Source of the DNA: Microbacterium maritypicum MF109
Lineage (GTDB): Bacteria > Actinomycetota > Actinomycetes > Actinomycetales > Microbacteriaceae
Direction: 5' to 3'
DNA length: 64,000 bases
Assembly (NCBI RefSeq): GCF_000455825.1
Contig: NZ_ATAO01000217.1
Coordinates: 62,001-126,000, forward strand
Shown here: positions 29,319 through 39,375 of the stretch, piece by piece
Position numbering within the stretch: position 1 is the first letter of the stretch
How the letters are laid out: each line of letters starts with the position of its first letter
The notes under the pieces: model-generated
What the model was told of the DNA's origin: nothing
What the model saw: the letters and a program-made list of their open reading frames with translations, nothing else
Database searches by the model: none
Made by a program: the position numbers and the translations under genes

Positions 29319-29319
29319 G

Positions 29320-30924
29320 TCAGTTCAGCTCCTCGAAGGCCTTGGTCTTGCGGAAGCTGATGATCGAGATCGTGGCCACCACGATGAAGATCAGGATCGT
29401 GAAGGCCGACGCCAGACCGTAGTCGCGCGTCTGGCCCGTGAACGCCACCTTGTAGACCATGGAGATCAGGATGTCGGTGTGCCCGACCGGGATCGACACG
29501 TCGCTGAACCGCGGACCACCGTTGGTCAGCATGTAGATCAGGTTGAAGTTGTTGAAGTTGAACGCGAACGACGAGATCAGCAGCGGCGCGACGGTGACCA
29601 GAAGCAGCGGAAGCTTGATCCGACGGAACACCTGCCAGGGGTTCGCGCCGTCCATCACGGCCGCCTCGTTGACGTCCTCGGGGATTCCTTGCAGAGCCCC
29701 CATGCACACGAGGAACATGTACGGGAAGCCGAGCCACAGGTTCACCAGCAGCACCGACACCTTGGCGAGCACGGGGTCGGTGAGCCACGGGATCGCGGCC
29801 CCGCCGAAGATCACCTGGTTGATGAAGCCGAAGCTCTCGTTCATCATGCCGGCCCAGACGAGCGCCGAGAGGAAGGCGGGGAACGCGTACGGGAGGATGA
29901 GGATGATCCGGTACCCGTTGCGGAATCGCATGCGGGTGTTGTTGAAGACGAGCGCGAGCAGGAGTCCGAGGAAGAACGTCGTCGCGACCGAGATCAGCGC
30001 GAACGCGAAGGTCCACAGCGTGACCGAGATCAGCGGCCCGCGGATCGAGGAGTCGGTGACCGCGCGGACGAAGTTGTCGAAGCCAACCGTGGTCTGCCAT
30101 CCGGGGAGCAGTTGCTCTCCGCCTTCGGCTGTGAAGGCTCCGTCGCCCGTGTCGGAGTACACCGTGCCCGTGGTGGTGTCGGTGATGGTGTCCGCGGCCT
30201 CGTCATACTCGAGCGTCGAGACGTACAGGTAACCCTTCTGGCCGTCAGGAGCACGCAGGCTTCCGTCGTTCGGGTCGTCACTGAACGGGACCGACAGCTT
30301 CTCGAGCTCTTCGGAGAGCGTGAAGACGGTCGCCAGGGGAAGGGTCGTCCACCCGTCGACGGCAACGGCCTTGCCGCCCTCGAACTGGGCGTCGACTTCT
30401 TCGAGCGGCTGCTCCGAAGTGCCCAGGAGCGCGTCGCCCGACTCCGGGTCGGTCGCGAGCAGACCATAGGTGCCGAACTGCTCCACCACCGTCACCGGAT
30501 AGGTCGGCGAGTCCTCGACCCGCTCCTGCGCCGAGGCGAGGAGCGAGGAGATCGCCTGATCCTTGGTGCCGTTGTGGCCGGTTCCGTAGTTGGTGAAGCC
30601 GATGTACCCCGTGTAGAGCAGGGTGAAAACCTGGAACACGATCAGGAAGATGATGCCCGGTGTGAGGTACTTCGCCGCGATGCGTTTGCGGGAGAAGTAG
30701 ATGTAGTTGACGAGCACGGCGACCACCACGACGATGCCGAGGATCAACCACTCCTGGTGGGCGAAGAGCACGAACGCGGCATAGAGCGCGATCGCGTCGA
30801 CGACGGCCAGCAGGAGGATCTTCAGCAGCATCCACCCGATCGGTCCGGATGCGGCCTCCGCGATCTTCGCGGCCTGGCGCTGGCGTCTGGTCGGAGGAGC
30901 CGTGCGCTCGTCGGTGTCAGTCAT
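29320..30924 (-). CDS. Sugar ABC transporter permease, MalF-like
   Basis: A 534-residue permease, longer than most because of the large extracytoplasmic P2-type domain between helices (roughly residues 110-270) that contacts the binding protein in MalF. Membrane helices cluster at 25-85 and after 275. The EAA loop is DVNEAAVMDGANPWQVFRRI. The presence of P2 supports a maltose/maltodextrin substrate rather than a generic sugar. It lies 69 bases after the binding-protein gene, with a hairpin between. Confidence 0.9.
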   Translation of the reverse strand: MTDTDERTAPPTRRQRQAAKIAEAASGPIGWMLLKILLLAVVDAIALYAAFVLFAHQEWLILGIVVVVAVLVNYIYFSRKRIAAKYLTPGIIFLIVFQVFTLLYTGYIGFTNYGTGHNGTKDQAISSLLASAQERVEDSPTYPVTVVEQFGTYGLLATDPESGDALLGTSEQPLEEVDAQFEGGKAVAVDGWTTLPLATVFTLSEELEKLSVPFSDDPNDGSLRAPDGQKGYLYVSTLEYDEAADTITDTTTGTVYSDTGDGAFTAEGGEQLLPGWQTTVGFDNFVRAVTDSSIRGPLISVTLWTFAFALISVATTFFLGLLLALVFNNTRMRFRNGYRIILILPYAFPAFLSALVWAGMMNESFGFINQVIFGGAAIPWLTDPVLAKVSVLLVNLWLGFPYMFLVCMGALQGIPEDVNEAAVMDGANPWQVFRRIKLPLLLVTVAPLLISSFAFNFNNFNLIYMLTNGGPRFSDVSIPVGHTDILISMVYKVAFTGQTRDYGLASAFTILIFIVVATISIISFRKTKAFEELN

Positions 30925-30941
30925 GTCGTCCTCGTCATGAT

Positions 30942-30977
30942 CCTGCCGGAGCGGGCGAATACGCCCACCCCGGCAGG
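30942..30977 (-). promoter_or_regulatory. Intercistronic hairpin between malE- and malF-like genes
   Basis: CCTGCCGG (30942-30949) pairs with CCGGCAGG (30970-30977), with an inner GGGCG/CGCCC. Such stems between a binding-protein gene and its permeases often keep the binding protein in excess by stabilising the upstream mRNA. Confidence 0.55.
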
Positions 30978-30993
30978 GTCAGTGTGCTGGCTG

Positions 30994-32202
30994 TTACTTG
31001 ATCGCGGCGGTCACGTCGTCGACGAGCTTCTGCCACGTCGTCGCCGGGTCCTCGCCATTGATGATCGCGGCCTCGGCCACGCCCCAGTACTGCCAGACCG
31101 CACCCATGGCCGGAATGGCCGGCATCGGCACAGCGTCGGCGCCGACGGCCTGGAAGCCGGCGATGATCGGGTCAGCGGCGGCAGTGTCGGCGGCAGCGGT
31201 CAGGGCGGGCAGGATGTTGCCGGCCTTGAACAGCTCGAGCTGAACGTCTTCGGTGCCGATGTAGTTGACGAGGAAGTCGTTGGCCGCGACCTTGTTCTTC
31301 GACTCCGAGCTCACGAAGAAGCCCTTCACGCCGGCGAACGGCGAAGCAGTCTCACCGGTCGGGCTCGGGATCGGGTCGATCGCGACGTTGATGCCCGCGT
31401 CGGTGGCCGCACCCACGTTCCACGGACCCGTGAGCCAGAAGGCCGCGGTGCCGTCGAGGAACTGCTGCTTGGCGATCTCGCCGTCGACGTCGGTGTTCAG
31501 AACACCCGCTGCGCCCTGCGCGCCCAGCCAGTCGGCGAAGGCGAAGCCGCCCTCGCTACCGAGCTGGAGGTCGGTGGGGTCGTAGCTGCCGGTGTCATCC
31601 GTGCCGAAGACCGGGGCTCCGAAGGCCGTCTGGAACGGGTACAGGTGGTACGGGTTGCCCTCGGCGCCCTGCTCCACGACGAACGTGCCCTTGGCGACCA
31701 TGTCGTCGAAGCTGGTCGCAGCGGTCGGGACGAGGTCGGCGTTGCGCAGCACCGCGATGTTCTCGACGGCGTACGGGAGCATGTAGACGGTGCCCTCGTA
31801 CGTGGCGGCCTGGAGGGCGACGGGAAGGTAGTCCTCCGAACTGTCGCCGAGCTCGATCGGGGCGACCACGCCGTTCGTGGAGAGCTCACCCAGCCAGTCA
31901 TGTGCGCCCATGACGATGTCGGGGCCCTTGCCGGTCGGGACCTGCTGGATGAAGTCGTCCTTCATGTCGTCGACCGACTTGCCCGTGAGCTCGACCTTGA
32001 CGCCGGTCTTCTCCTGGTAGGCGTCTGCCGCGCCCTGCAGTGCATCGACGCGCTCGGCATCGACCCAGACGACCAGCTTCCCGCTGTCGTCGGAGCCCGA
32101 GGTGTCGTCGCTGCTGGTCCCCGTGGAGCAGCCGGCAAGCGTCAGAGTCGAAACGATGGCGATCGCGCCCGCGGCGACGATGCCCCTCTTGTTCACCTTC
32201 AT
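30994..32202 (-). CDS. Sugar-binding lipoprotein of ABC transporter, MalE-like
   Basis: A 402-residue extracellular solute-binding protein (family 1). A lipoprotein signal peptide ends in LTLAGC, with C25 as the lipidated residue, then a Ser/Asp/Gly linker. The body has maltose-binding-protein features such as KLVVWVDAERVDALQGAADA, GKGPDIVMGAHDWLGEL and GPWNVGAATDAGINVAIDPI. It delivers an oligosaccharide, probably maltose or maltodextrin, to the two permeases downstream. Promoter and operators are described separately. Confidence 0.92.
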   Translation of the reverse strand: MKVNKRGIVAAGAIAIVSTLTLAGCSTGTSSDDTSGSDDSGKLVVWVDAERVDALQGAADAYQEKTGVKVELTGKSVDDMKDDFIQQVPTGKGPDIVMGAHDWLGELSTNGVVAPIELGDSSEDYLPVALQAATYEGTVYMLPYAVENIAVLRNADLVPTAATSFDDMVAKGTFVVEQGAEGNPYHLYPFQTAFGAPVFGTDDTGSYDPTDLQLGSEGGFAFADWLGAQGAAGVLNTDVDGEIAKQQFLDGTAAFWLTGPWNVGAATDAGINVAIDPIPSPTGETASPFAGVKGFFVSSESKNKVAANDFLVNYIGTEDVQLELFKAGNILPALTAAADTAAADPIIAGFQAVGADAVPMPAIPAMGAVWQYWGVAEAAIINGEDPATTWQKLVDDVTAAIK

Positions 32203-32241
32203 TGGTGTGTGCCTCTCTCAGTGCTGATCACCTGCAAGGAC

Positions 32242-32255
32242 TGCAAGCGCTTACA
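32242..32255. promoter_or_regulatory. LacI/cre-like operator O1 of the sugar operon
   Basis: TGCAAGCGCTTACA matches the LacI-family consensus TGWAANCGNTNWCA with one mismatch. It sits directly after the -10 of the malE-like promoter, where a repressor would block initiation. Confidence 0.7.
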
Positions 32256-32284
32256 GTATGCATCGAAAACGACGCTGTTTGCAA
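32255..32284 (-). promoter_or_regulatory. Promoter of the sugar operon
   Basis: Minus-strand TTGCAA (32284-32279) and CATACT (32260-32255), 18 bases apart, give a start near 32248, inside operator O1. Confidence 0.6.
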
Positions 32285-32339
32285 TGAGACCGGGCGTCGA
32301 TATCAACCCGTGACCGAGAAGAGGAGTGGCCGTCAGGTG

Positions 32340-32353
32340 TGAAAACGCTTCCA
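32340..32353. promoter_or_regulatory. LacI/cre-like operator O2
   Basis: TGAAAACGCTTCCA matches the same consensus with one mismatch. Its centre is 98 bases from O1. It lies between the sugar operon and the divergent lipoprotein gene (promoter TAGACT at 32377) and could act on both, or loop with O1. Confidence 0.6.
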
Positions 32354-32388
32354 CCTGCGGAGAAGAGGTCGCCCCGTAGACTGCCGAC

Positions 32389-32820
32389 ATGGCTGATGGT
32401 TCGCTTCGCAGCGCGCGGATGACGGCAGGGTTCGTCCTGGCGTTCTCCGCTGCTGTCCTCAGCGGGTGCACCGCGTTCGCCACCGGCTACGCCGTTCTGG
32501 ACCGTGAAGCCGAAGGCGCAGACGCCCTTCCGGACGCGTTCATCGAGCAGGACCCCGCAGACATCGCCGACCTTTCGTCGGCGCGGTACGTCGGCGAGCA
32601 TTCCGGCAGCTCGCTCTGGCTGTTGCGCGGGCTGGATCAGGGCTCTGTCTGCATACTCGCCTACCGGGACGAGACCGCAGGGATCATGGGGTGCGGCAGC
32701 GAAGGCGGCCCCGTCGAGATGAGCGGCCCCGCCGGCCATTTCGTGACCGTTCCGGACGACTACCCCGCCCCGGACGGAGCCACCCGGATCTCCGACAATG
32801 TGTACGCGCTGAGCCCCTGA
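32389..32820 (+). CDS. Small secreted lipoprotein, unknown function
   Basis: A 143-residue protein with a signal peptide ending in AAVLSGC (C27), so it is probably lipid-anchored outside the membrane. The mature part has no family I recognise; two cysteines (SVCILAY and MGCGSE) could form a disulfide. A -10-like TAGACT ends six bases before the ATG, so its mRNA looks leaderless. It is divergent from the sugar operon and 13 bases before the yajQ-like gene. Confidence 0.7.
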   Translation: MADGSLRSARMTAGFVLAFSAAVLSGCTAFATGYAVLDREAEGADALPDAFIEQDPADIADLSSARYVGEHSGSSLWLLRGLDQGSVCILAYRDETAGIMGCGSEGGPVEMSGPAGHFVTVPDDYPAPDGATRISDNVYALSP

Positions 32821-32833
32821 GTAGGATGAAACC

Positions 32834-33322
32834 ATGGCTGACAGTTCATTTGACATCGTCTCGAAGGTCGACCACCAGGAGGCGGAGAACGCCCTGAACC
32901 AGGCCCGCAAGGAGATCGAGCAGCGCTACGACTTCAAGGGCACCGGTGCGTCGATCGCCTGGAGCGGCGAGAGCATCCTCATCATCGCGAACACCGAGGA
33001 GCGGGCCAAGGCCGTGCTCGACGTGTTCCAGTCCAAGCTCATCAAGCGGGGCATCTCCCTGAAGAGCCTCGAGTCGGGCGACCCGTTCGCCAGCGGCAAG
33101 GAGTTCCGCATCGTCTCGACACTCAAGGACGGCATCTCCTCGGAGAACGCGAAGAAGATCAACAAGATCATCCGCGACGAGGGCCCCAAGGGAGTGAAGA
33201 GCCAGATCCAGGGCGACGAGCTGCGCGTGCAATCCAAGAGCCGAGACGACCTGCAGTCGGTCATCGCACTGCTCAAGGGTGCCGACCTCGATCTCGATCT
33301 GCAGTTCATCAACTACCGGTAA
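32834..33322 (+). CDS. YajQ-family nucleotide-binding protein
   Basis: A 162-residue YajQ/UPF0234 protein ([34 protein letters not shown], then [17 protein letters not shown]). Members bind nucleic acids, tRNA or cyclic di-GMP in other bacteria. Length and sequence are standard. A -10-like TAGGAT ends six bases before the ATG, suggesting a leaderless mRNA as well as readthrough from the lipoprotein. A strong hairpin follows the stop. Confidence 0.93.
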   Translation: MADSSFDIVSKVDHQEAENALNQARKEIEQRYDFKGTGASIAWSGESILIIANTEERAKAVLDVFQSKLIKRGISLKSLESGDPFASGKEFRIVSTLKDGISSENAKKINKIIRDEGPKGVKSQIQGDELRVQSKSRDDLQSVIALLKGADLDLDLQFINYR

Positions 33323-33343
33323 GCCGCCGCGACACGTCGCGGG

Positions 33344-33376
33344 GAGGGGGTCGGGTGCAGCGCACTCGGCCCCCTC
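33344..33376 (+). terminator. Terminator after the YajQ-family gene
   Basis: GAGGGGG (33344-33350) and CCCCCTC (33370-33376) close a long stem with an inner GTGC/GCAC; the loop is AGC. Confidence 0.75.
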
Positions 33377-33777
33377 TCTCGTCATTGTTGGATTGCATAC
33401 CGATATATGGGTTGCGGTGCCCAAGACTGGGAGTGGTCGACTCAATGCGACCGATGACGCGAACGCCGCATGACGCACTGCCGTCGTAGGGCTACGCGAT
33501 CTCGGGATTGCGAGCTTGCCCTCGTGGGGACGAGGCCGCGGCAGTTCCATGCGCTCGCGTCTTCGGTGGCCGGCGGATGCCCTGCATCCGCCGGCCACGG
33601 AACCGCGAGCAAGGAGACCGCGAGTAAGAAGAGCCCACCTGAGTCACGCTGCGCGCCCCCACGCGGTTCGCGGACTCGGGTGGGGCTGTTGGCATCCGAT
33701 GCGACTTCATGATGTAGTTGCCCTCCCGGGCGAATCATGGGGCGCTCGGGATCAGAAGGACAACTGGGGGCAGGTCC
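33377..33777. other. Noncoding stretch with two long hairpins and a tandem repeat
   Basis: About 400 bases with no convincing gene. It holds a 15-bp perfect stem with a 3-base loop (33566-33580 with 33584-33598), a second stem (CCCACC and GAGTC, 33634-33645 with 33673-33684), and a tandem 15-base near-repeat (33602-33616 and 33617-33631) between them. An open frame covers it but has no ribosome site or family resemblance. It may be a small RNA, the leader of the GntR gene, or remnant sequence. Confidence 0.5.
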
Positions 33778-34410
33778 ATGGCGAGTATCGGATCGACGAA
33801 CATCGGAGAGAGCAAGCAGCTCTTGGCCGAGGAGGTCTTCCACCACATCGGAAGGCAGATCATCGACGGCACGTTGGCAGAGGGTGAGCGCATCCGCGAT
33901 GTCGACGTCGCCGAAGAGCTGCATGTGTCGCGCACACCTGTTCGAGAGGCGCTTCAGCGCCTGGAGCGACTGGGAATGGTCACGATGTACCCGAGCCGGT
34001 ACACCGAGGTCACGGCGGTGACGCCCGAGACGATGGCGCAGTCGCTCGAGTTCGCGGGGTATCAGGCCGGAATCGCGGCGCGACTGGCGGTGCCGAGGCT
34101 CACGGCGGCTCAGCGCGAGCATGTCATCACGCTCGTCGCCGCGATGAATGCGTCATTGGACGACCTGGCGACGACCTCCGGCGCCCGTTGGGCCGTGTTC
34201 TCGTACCTGGGCTCGCACAGCGGCAACGAGCAGCATCGCACACTGATCGACGATGCGAGCATGGTGCTTTTCCGCAACCTTCGGGACTGGGTGGTTCCCG
34301 CGTCCGATCGGGCGCGGATGGGGCAGGTCTACGACGATTTCCGCGACGCCGTGCGCGATGCCGACGGCGATGGAGCCGAACGCCTGGTCAGGGCGATGTA
34401 CTACCTGTGA
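33778..34410 (+). CDS. GntR-family transcriptional regulator
   Basis: A 210-residue regulator with an N-terminal winged helix (LLAEEVFHHIGRQIIDGTLA, RDVDVAEELHVSRTPVREAL) and a helical C-terminal ligand domain of FCD type (VITLVAAMNASLDDLA, then YLGSHSGNEQHRTLI). The ATG at 33778 is preceded by a G-rich sequence (GGGGGCAGG). No catabolic operon adjoins, so the effector cannot be guessed. It is convergent with the hydrolase gene, 6 bases apart. Confidence 0.88.
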   Translation: MASIGSTNIGESKQLLAEEVFHHIGRQIIDGTLAEGERIRDVDVAEELHVSRTPVREALQRLERLGMVTMYPSRYTEVTAVTPETMAQSLEFAGYQAGIAARLAVPRLTAAQREHVITLVAAMNASLDDLATTSGARWAVFSYLGSHSGNEQHRTLIDDASMVLFRNLRDWVVPASDRARMGQVYDDFRDAVRDADGDGAERLVRAMYYL

Positions 34411-34416
34411 GCCCCG

Positions 34417-35424
34417 TCACAGCGCCGCGCGCCAACCCGTGACCCATCTGTCCAAGCGCCGGTAGGCGTCCTCCCGCGCGTCGTGTCGGGAGAGGAAGAC
34501 GTCGTGGAGCGCGCCGTCGATGCGCTCGACGGTCACACTGGGACCGAGGCGGAGTGCCGCACGCGCGATGTCGTCGACCACCAGCACCGAGTCGGCGGAG
34601 GTGAGATCGTTCGACCAGCGCGTCGGCGGCACGAATCGTGCCGAGAGCAGCACACATACCGGTGCGGTGATCGACAGCCCCGCGGCCACCGTCTTGTGCC
34701 CGGAGAGCACGGCGTGCAGCCACCCCGCGTACACCGCCATGGTCTGCGCGGGGCGCCACACCGGGTTGACCTCCATCGGGTCGTCGGGATCGGCGACCTC
34801 CTGCTGCGCGCGGGTGTAGAAGCCGAGGTCGATCTGCGGTGCGGCCTCCATCGGCCGGATCCGCGCCTGCAGTTCGACCATCGGCGCGATCGCGGCCCTC
34901 GCCGGCGCGAACTGGAATTCCAGCCAGGGGCTGTTGAGGATCACCGCGTCGGCCGCGCCCGGGTGCCGGGAAGCCCACAGGCTCAACGTCAGGCCGCCCG
35001 TGGAATGCCCGAGAAGAACGAGTCGTCGATCGGATTCGAGGCCGCCCTCACCTCGACCCATCCCATCCAGCGCCGCCCCGATGTCCTCGTCGTAGATGGC
35101 GAGGTCGGCGATGTAGCCCGGGGTCTGCCCGTCGCGGAGGCTGCGACCGTACTTGCGCAGGTCGAGGGCGAAGAAGCGGGCCCCCCGAGACGTCCAGAAT
35201 CGAGCGAGCCGCTTCTGGAAGAAGTAGTCGGACCAGCCGTGCACGTACAGCACATCGACTCCGTCGAGAGGCGGACGATTGCCGCTCGCCCGCGCCCACA
35301 GACCGGGCCTCTTCGGCAGCGCACGCACCAGAGTCGCCACCACGGGGCCCTGATCGTCCGTGCCGAGATCGAGCGTCAGCTGCTCGAACTCGTCGCCCAG
35401 GACATCAGGGATCCACTCGGCCAT
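34417..35424 (-). CDS. Alpha/beta hydrolase
   Basis: A 335-residue serine hydrolase (monoacylglycerol-lipase/lysophospholipase-like). The nucleophile elbow is GHSTGG with S141, the oxyanion region is LYVHGWSDYF, and a C-terminal DGALHDVFLS supplies the likely histidine. The ATG at 35424 has GGGGGAGGA before it; the much longer open frame upstream overlaps fprA in another frame. The substrate is unknown. It follows fprA on the same strand with a 71-base spacer. Confidence 0.88.
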   Translation of the reverse strand: MAEWIPDVLGDEFEQLTLDLGTDDQGPVVATLVRALPKRPGLWARASGNRPPLDGVDVLYVHGWSDYFFQKRLARFWTSRGARFFALDLRKYGRSLRDGQTPGYIADLAIYDEDIGAALDGMGRGEGGLESDRRLVLLGHSTGGLTLSLWASRHPGAADAVILNSPWLEFQFAPARAAIAPMVELQARIRPMEAAPQIDLGFYTRAQQEVADPDDPMEVNPVWRPAQTMAVYAGWLHAVLSGHKTVAAGLSITAPVCVLLSARFVPPTRWSNDLTSADSVLVVDDIARAALRLGPSVTVERIDGALHDVFLSRHDAREDAYRRLDRWVTGWRAAL

Positions 35425-35495
35425 GCGTTCCTCCCCCGTCGTCGCCAGGCTAGCCGAGAGCGCGACCGGTCGGGGGAAGGCCGACCGCGACCGCG

Positions 35496-36869
<1,374 letters not shown>

Positions 36870-36931
36870 GGGAGGTCCTTTCGTATGCCGTCGCAGCCGG
36901 TGCCCGCGGCCCGAAGGGCCGCCGCGCGGAG

Positions 36932-37993
36932 TCAGCTGGAGCGTTCGGCGAGGGTCTCAGCGAATCGGGTCAGCGCCTCGCGCACGGTTCCGCGCGGGAG
37001 AGGCCGGAGAGCGTCGACGGCGTCGCGCGTCCACGCGTGGGCGAGCTCGAGGGTCTTCTGCGTCACGACATGGTCGCGCAACTCGTCCAACGGGCCGTCG
37101 AGGATGGCCGGGTCCGCTCCGTCGGCGATGAGGGCGACGCCGTCATCGATGCGCGCCGCGAGGTCGATCGACGCCTCGTCCCCCTCCGCCTTGAGCAGCA
37201 GATACGGCATCGTCGGAACGCCGGCGCGCAGGTCGGTGCCCGGCACCTTGCCGGTCTCCTCGGGCTTCGCGGAGAGGTCGATCACGTCGTCGAGCAGCTG
37301 GAACGCGACTCCGATCTTCTCGCCGTACACGCGCAGGGGCTCCTCGTACTCCGAGGGAGCGTTCGAGAAGATCACCCCGCCCTGCGTGGCCGCGGCGATC
37401 AGGGAGCCCGTCTTGTCGGCGAGCACCTGGATGTAGAACTCGATCGGGTCGTCGCCGTCCTGCGGTCCCAGGGTCTCGTGCATCTGACCGAGCACCAGAC
37501 GCTCGAACGTGTCGGCCTGGAGACGGATGGCACGCTCCCCCAGCCGCGACATCAGCTGGCTGGCGCGGGAGAACAGGATGTCGCCCGTGAGGATCGCGAT
37601 GTTGTTGCCCCACACGGCATGCGCGGCGGGAACCCCTCGGCGGCGGTCGGCACCGTCCATCACGTCGTCGTGGTACAGCGAGCCGAGATGCGTGATCTCG
37701 AGGGCCTTCGCGACGTCGATGACCTCGGTGGTGTTGCCGTCGCCGAGCTGCGCGGCGAGGAGCGTGAGCACGGGGCGGATGCGCTTCCCACCCGCCTCGT
37801 ACAGGTAACGGCTGGCGGCGTCGGCCAGCGGGTCGGCGACGCGGACGTCGTCGGCCAGGCCGGTCTCGACGAGCTCCAGCCCGTCTTCGATGGCGCGCGC
37901 GACACGTCGGGCGGCAGGGCCGATGAAGACGCGATCGCTGAAGCCGAGACGGCTCGCCAGTCGCGAACCCGGGGCGATGGGGCTCGAAGTCAC
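36932..37993 (-). CDS. Polyprenyl diphosphate synthase (menaquinone side chain)
   Basis: A 353-residue trans-prenyltransferase. The two aspartate motifs are DDVMD (109-113) and DDVID (235-239). LYEAGGKRIRPVL at about 64 binds the isopentenyl group. Placement beside menG, menF and menD supports heptaprenyl/octaprenyl-type chain synthesis for menaquinone. The start is GTG at 37993. A -10-like TAGGCT ends six bases before it, so the transcript looks leaderless. Confidence 0.93.
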   Translation of the reverse strand: MTSSPIAPGSRLASRLGFSDRVFIGPAARRVARAIEDGLELVETGLADDVRVADPLADAASRYLYEAGGKRIRPVLTLLAAQLGDGNTTEVIDVAKALEITHLGSLYHDDVMDGADRRRGVPAAHAVWGNNIAILTGDILFSRASQLMSRLGERAIRLQADTFERLVLGQMHETLGPQDGDDPIEFYIQVLADKTGSLIAAATQGGVIFSNAPSEYEEPLRVYGEKIGVAFQLLDDVIDLSAKPEETGKVPGTDLRAGVPTMPYLLLKAEGDEASIDLAARIDDGVALIADGADPAILDGPLDELRDHVVTQKTLELAHAWTRDAVDALRPLPRGTVREALTRFAETLAERSS

Positions 37994-38039
37994 GTTCTCA
38001 GCCTACCTTCGTCGGATGTCGAGGTTTCGCCCGAGAGAC

Positions 38040-38759
38040 TCACTCCGGCTTGCGCGCTCTGTGCAGGGCCACGATGCCGAACGAGAGATTGCGGTAGGCG
38101 ACGTCGCTCCAGCCCGCCTCGCGGATCCAGGCGGAGAGCCGCTTCTGGTCCGGCCACTCGCGGATCGACTCGTTCAGGTAGTCGTAGGCCTCGCCGTTCG
38201 TACCGGCGACGCGGGCCACCCGCGGGAGCACCTGGGCGTTGTAGAAGCGGTAGGCACTGCGGAAGAGCTTTCCCGGCGGGGTCGAGAACTCGTTGATCAC
38301 GAGCCGTCCTCCGGGCTTGGTCACGCGGTAGAGCTCGCTCAGCGCCTTCTTCGGATCGTTCACGTTGCGCAGCGCGTACGACATCGTGACCGCGTCGAAC
38401 GTCGCATCCGGGAACGGAAGATCCGTGGCATCGGCCTGCACGAACGACAGGTTGCGCATGGCGCCGTGCCGGCGCTCGCCCTCGGCGAGCATGCCGGGAG
38501 AGAAATCGGCCGCGACCACCTGGGCACCGCTCCGCGCAAGGGACGCCGACGACGAGGCCGTGCCCGCCCCCAGGTCGAGGATCCGCTCCCCCGGCTTCGG
38601 AGCGACCGCTCGGGTGGTCGCCGCACGCCACAGCACGTCGTTGCCGAAGGTCATCGCGGTGTTCGTCCGGTCGTACCCTGCGGCGACCTGGTCGAACATG
38701 CCGCTGACGCGGGCGGGGTCCTTGCCGAGATCGGCGCGGTTCTTCTCGTTCGAGGTCAC
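38040..38759 (-). CDS. menG: Demethylmenaquinone methyltransferase
   Basis: A 239-residue UbiE/MenG SAM-dependent methyltransferase for the last step of menaquinone synthesis. Seen are VSGMFDQVAAGYDRTNTAMT, the SAM loop LDLGAGT (61-67), DFSPGML and the C-terminal SFGIVALHRARKPE. The GTG at 38759 overlaps the stop of the DUF402 gene (GTGA), so both are made from one mRNA. Confidence 0.96.
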   Translation of the reverse strand: MTSNEKNRADLGKDPARVSGMFDQVAAGYDRTNTAMTFGNDVLWRAATTRAVAPKPGERILDLGAGTASSSASLARSGAQVVAADFSPGMLAEGERRHGAMRNLSFVQADATDLPFPDATFDAVTMSYALRNVNDPKKALSELYRVTKPGGRLVINEFSTPPGKLFRSAYRFYNAQVLPRVARVAGTNGEAYDYLNESIREWPDQKRLSAWIREAGWSDVAYRNLSFGIVALHRARKPE

Positions 38760-39319
38760 GAGTTCAGTCTAGGCGCGAGGCCCAGCGCTTCGAGGCGGTC
38801 GAGCCAGGGATCGGCGGTCGCATCGTCGAACGGCGCGACCCGGGCCCGCACCCGCTCCTCGAGGTCGAGCGCGAGGGCTTCCAGATGCGCCATGACATCG
38901 GTCGGGTAGCCGTAACGGGCACTGTGGTCGGCCCATTCGTCGCGGTCGTCGACCCACGTTCCCCGTTCCCCTTCCACGCGCACCACGTCGAGGTCCATGT
39001 CGATCCCGGTCGCCAGCAGCGGATCATCGGACCAGCGGATGTCCCACCCCAGATCGATGTAGATGCGCATGCCCTTGCGGTGACGGCGATTGACGGTGAG
39101 CGCATGGTCACCGCTCGCCGGGACCAGGGTGACGTTCGGACCGCCCGCGTGGAACTCGGCGCCGGGGCGCACACTGTGCCATCCGACGGGCTGCCCGATC
39201 CAGTCGCCCCACTCGTCGGCGCCGAGATAGACGCACTCGTGCCGCCAGTGCGGCGAGCCATCCCATTTGCGCCATTGGAAGACCATCTCGGTGCCGGGTG
39301 CAGGACGTGCGTCGCTCAT
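38756..39319 (-). CDS. DUF402 domain protein (FomD-like)
   Basis: A 187-residue protein with the DUF402 pattern (RKWDGSPHWRHECVYLGADE, then YIDLGWDIRWSD and MDLDVVRVEGERGTWVDD). Members include nucleotide/phosphonate hydrolases such as FomD, but the substrate here is unknown. The acidic residues of the second motif are intact. A -10-like TAGGGT ends six bases before the ATG, so the mRNA seems leaderless. It is translationally coupled with menG and divergent from menF. Confidence 0.85.
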   Translation of the reverse strand: MSDARPAPGTEMVFQWRKWDGSPHWRHECVYLGADEWGDWIGQPVGWHSVRPGAEFHAGGPNVTLVPASGDHALTVNRRHRKGMRIYIDLGWDIRWSDDPLLATGIDMDLDVVRVEGERGTWVDDRDEWADHSARYGYPTDVMAHLEALALDLEERVRARVAPFDDATADPWLDRLEALGLAPRLNS

Positions 39320-39375
39320 CCGCTCACCCTACGACCACGCGGATCCATGCGCCCTGAGCGGCATAGGCTGGAGAC

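Noticed and set aside
29209-32313. A very long open frame on the plus strand, antisense to the sugar-transporter operon
   Set aside because: It is the mirror of MalEFG-type genes with clear motifs. High GC keeps antisense frames open; the translation is Arg/Asp/Glu-rich with no family resemblance.
32822-32833. A Shine-Dalgarno site (AGTAGGATG) for the YajQ-family gene
   Set aside because: TAGGAT fits better as a -10 box six bases from the start, the same pattern as at other leaderless genes here; both readings remain possible.
33383-33470. A tRNA gene after the YajQ-family gene, where tRNA-Tyr is often found in actinobacteria
   Set aside because: I could not form an acceptor stem or T-arm in this stretch.
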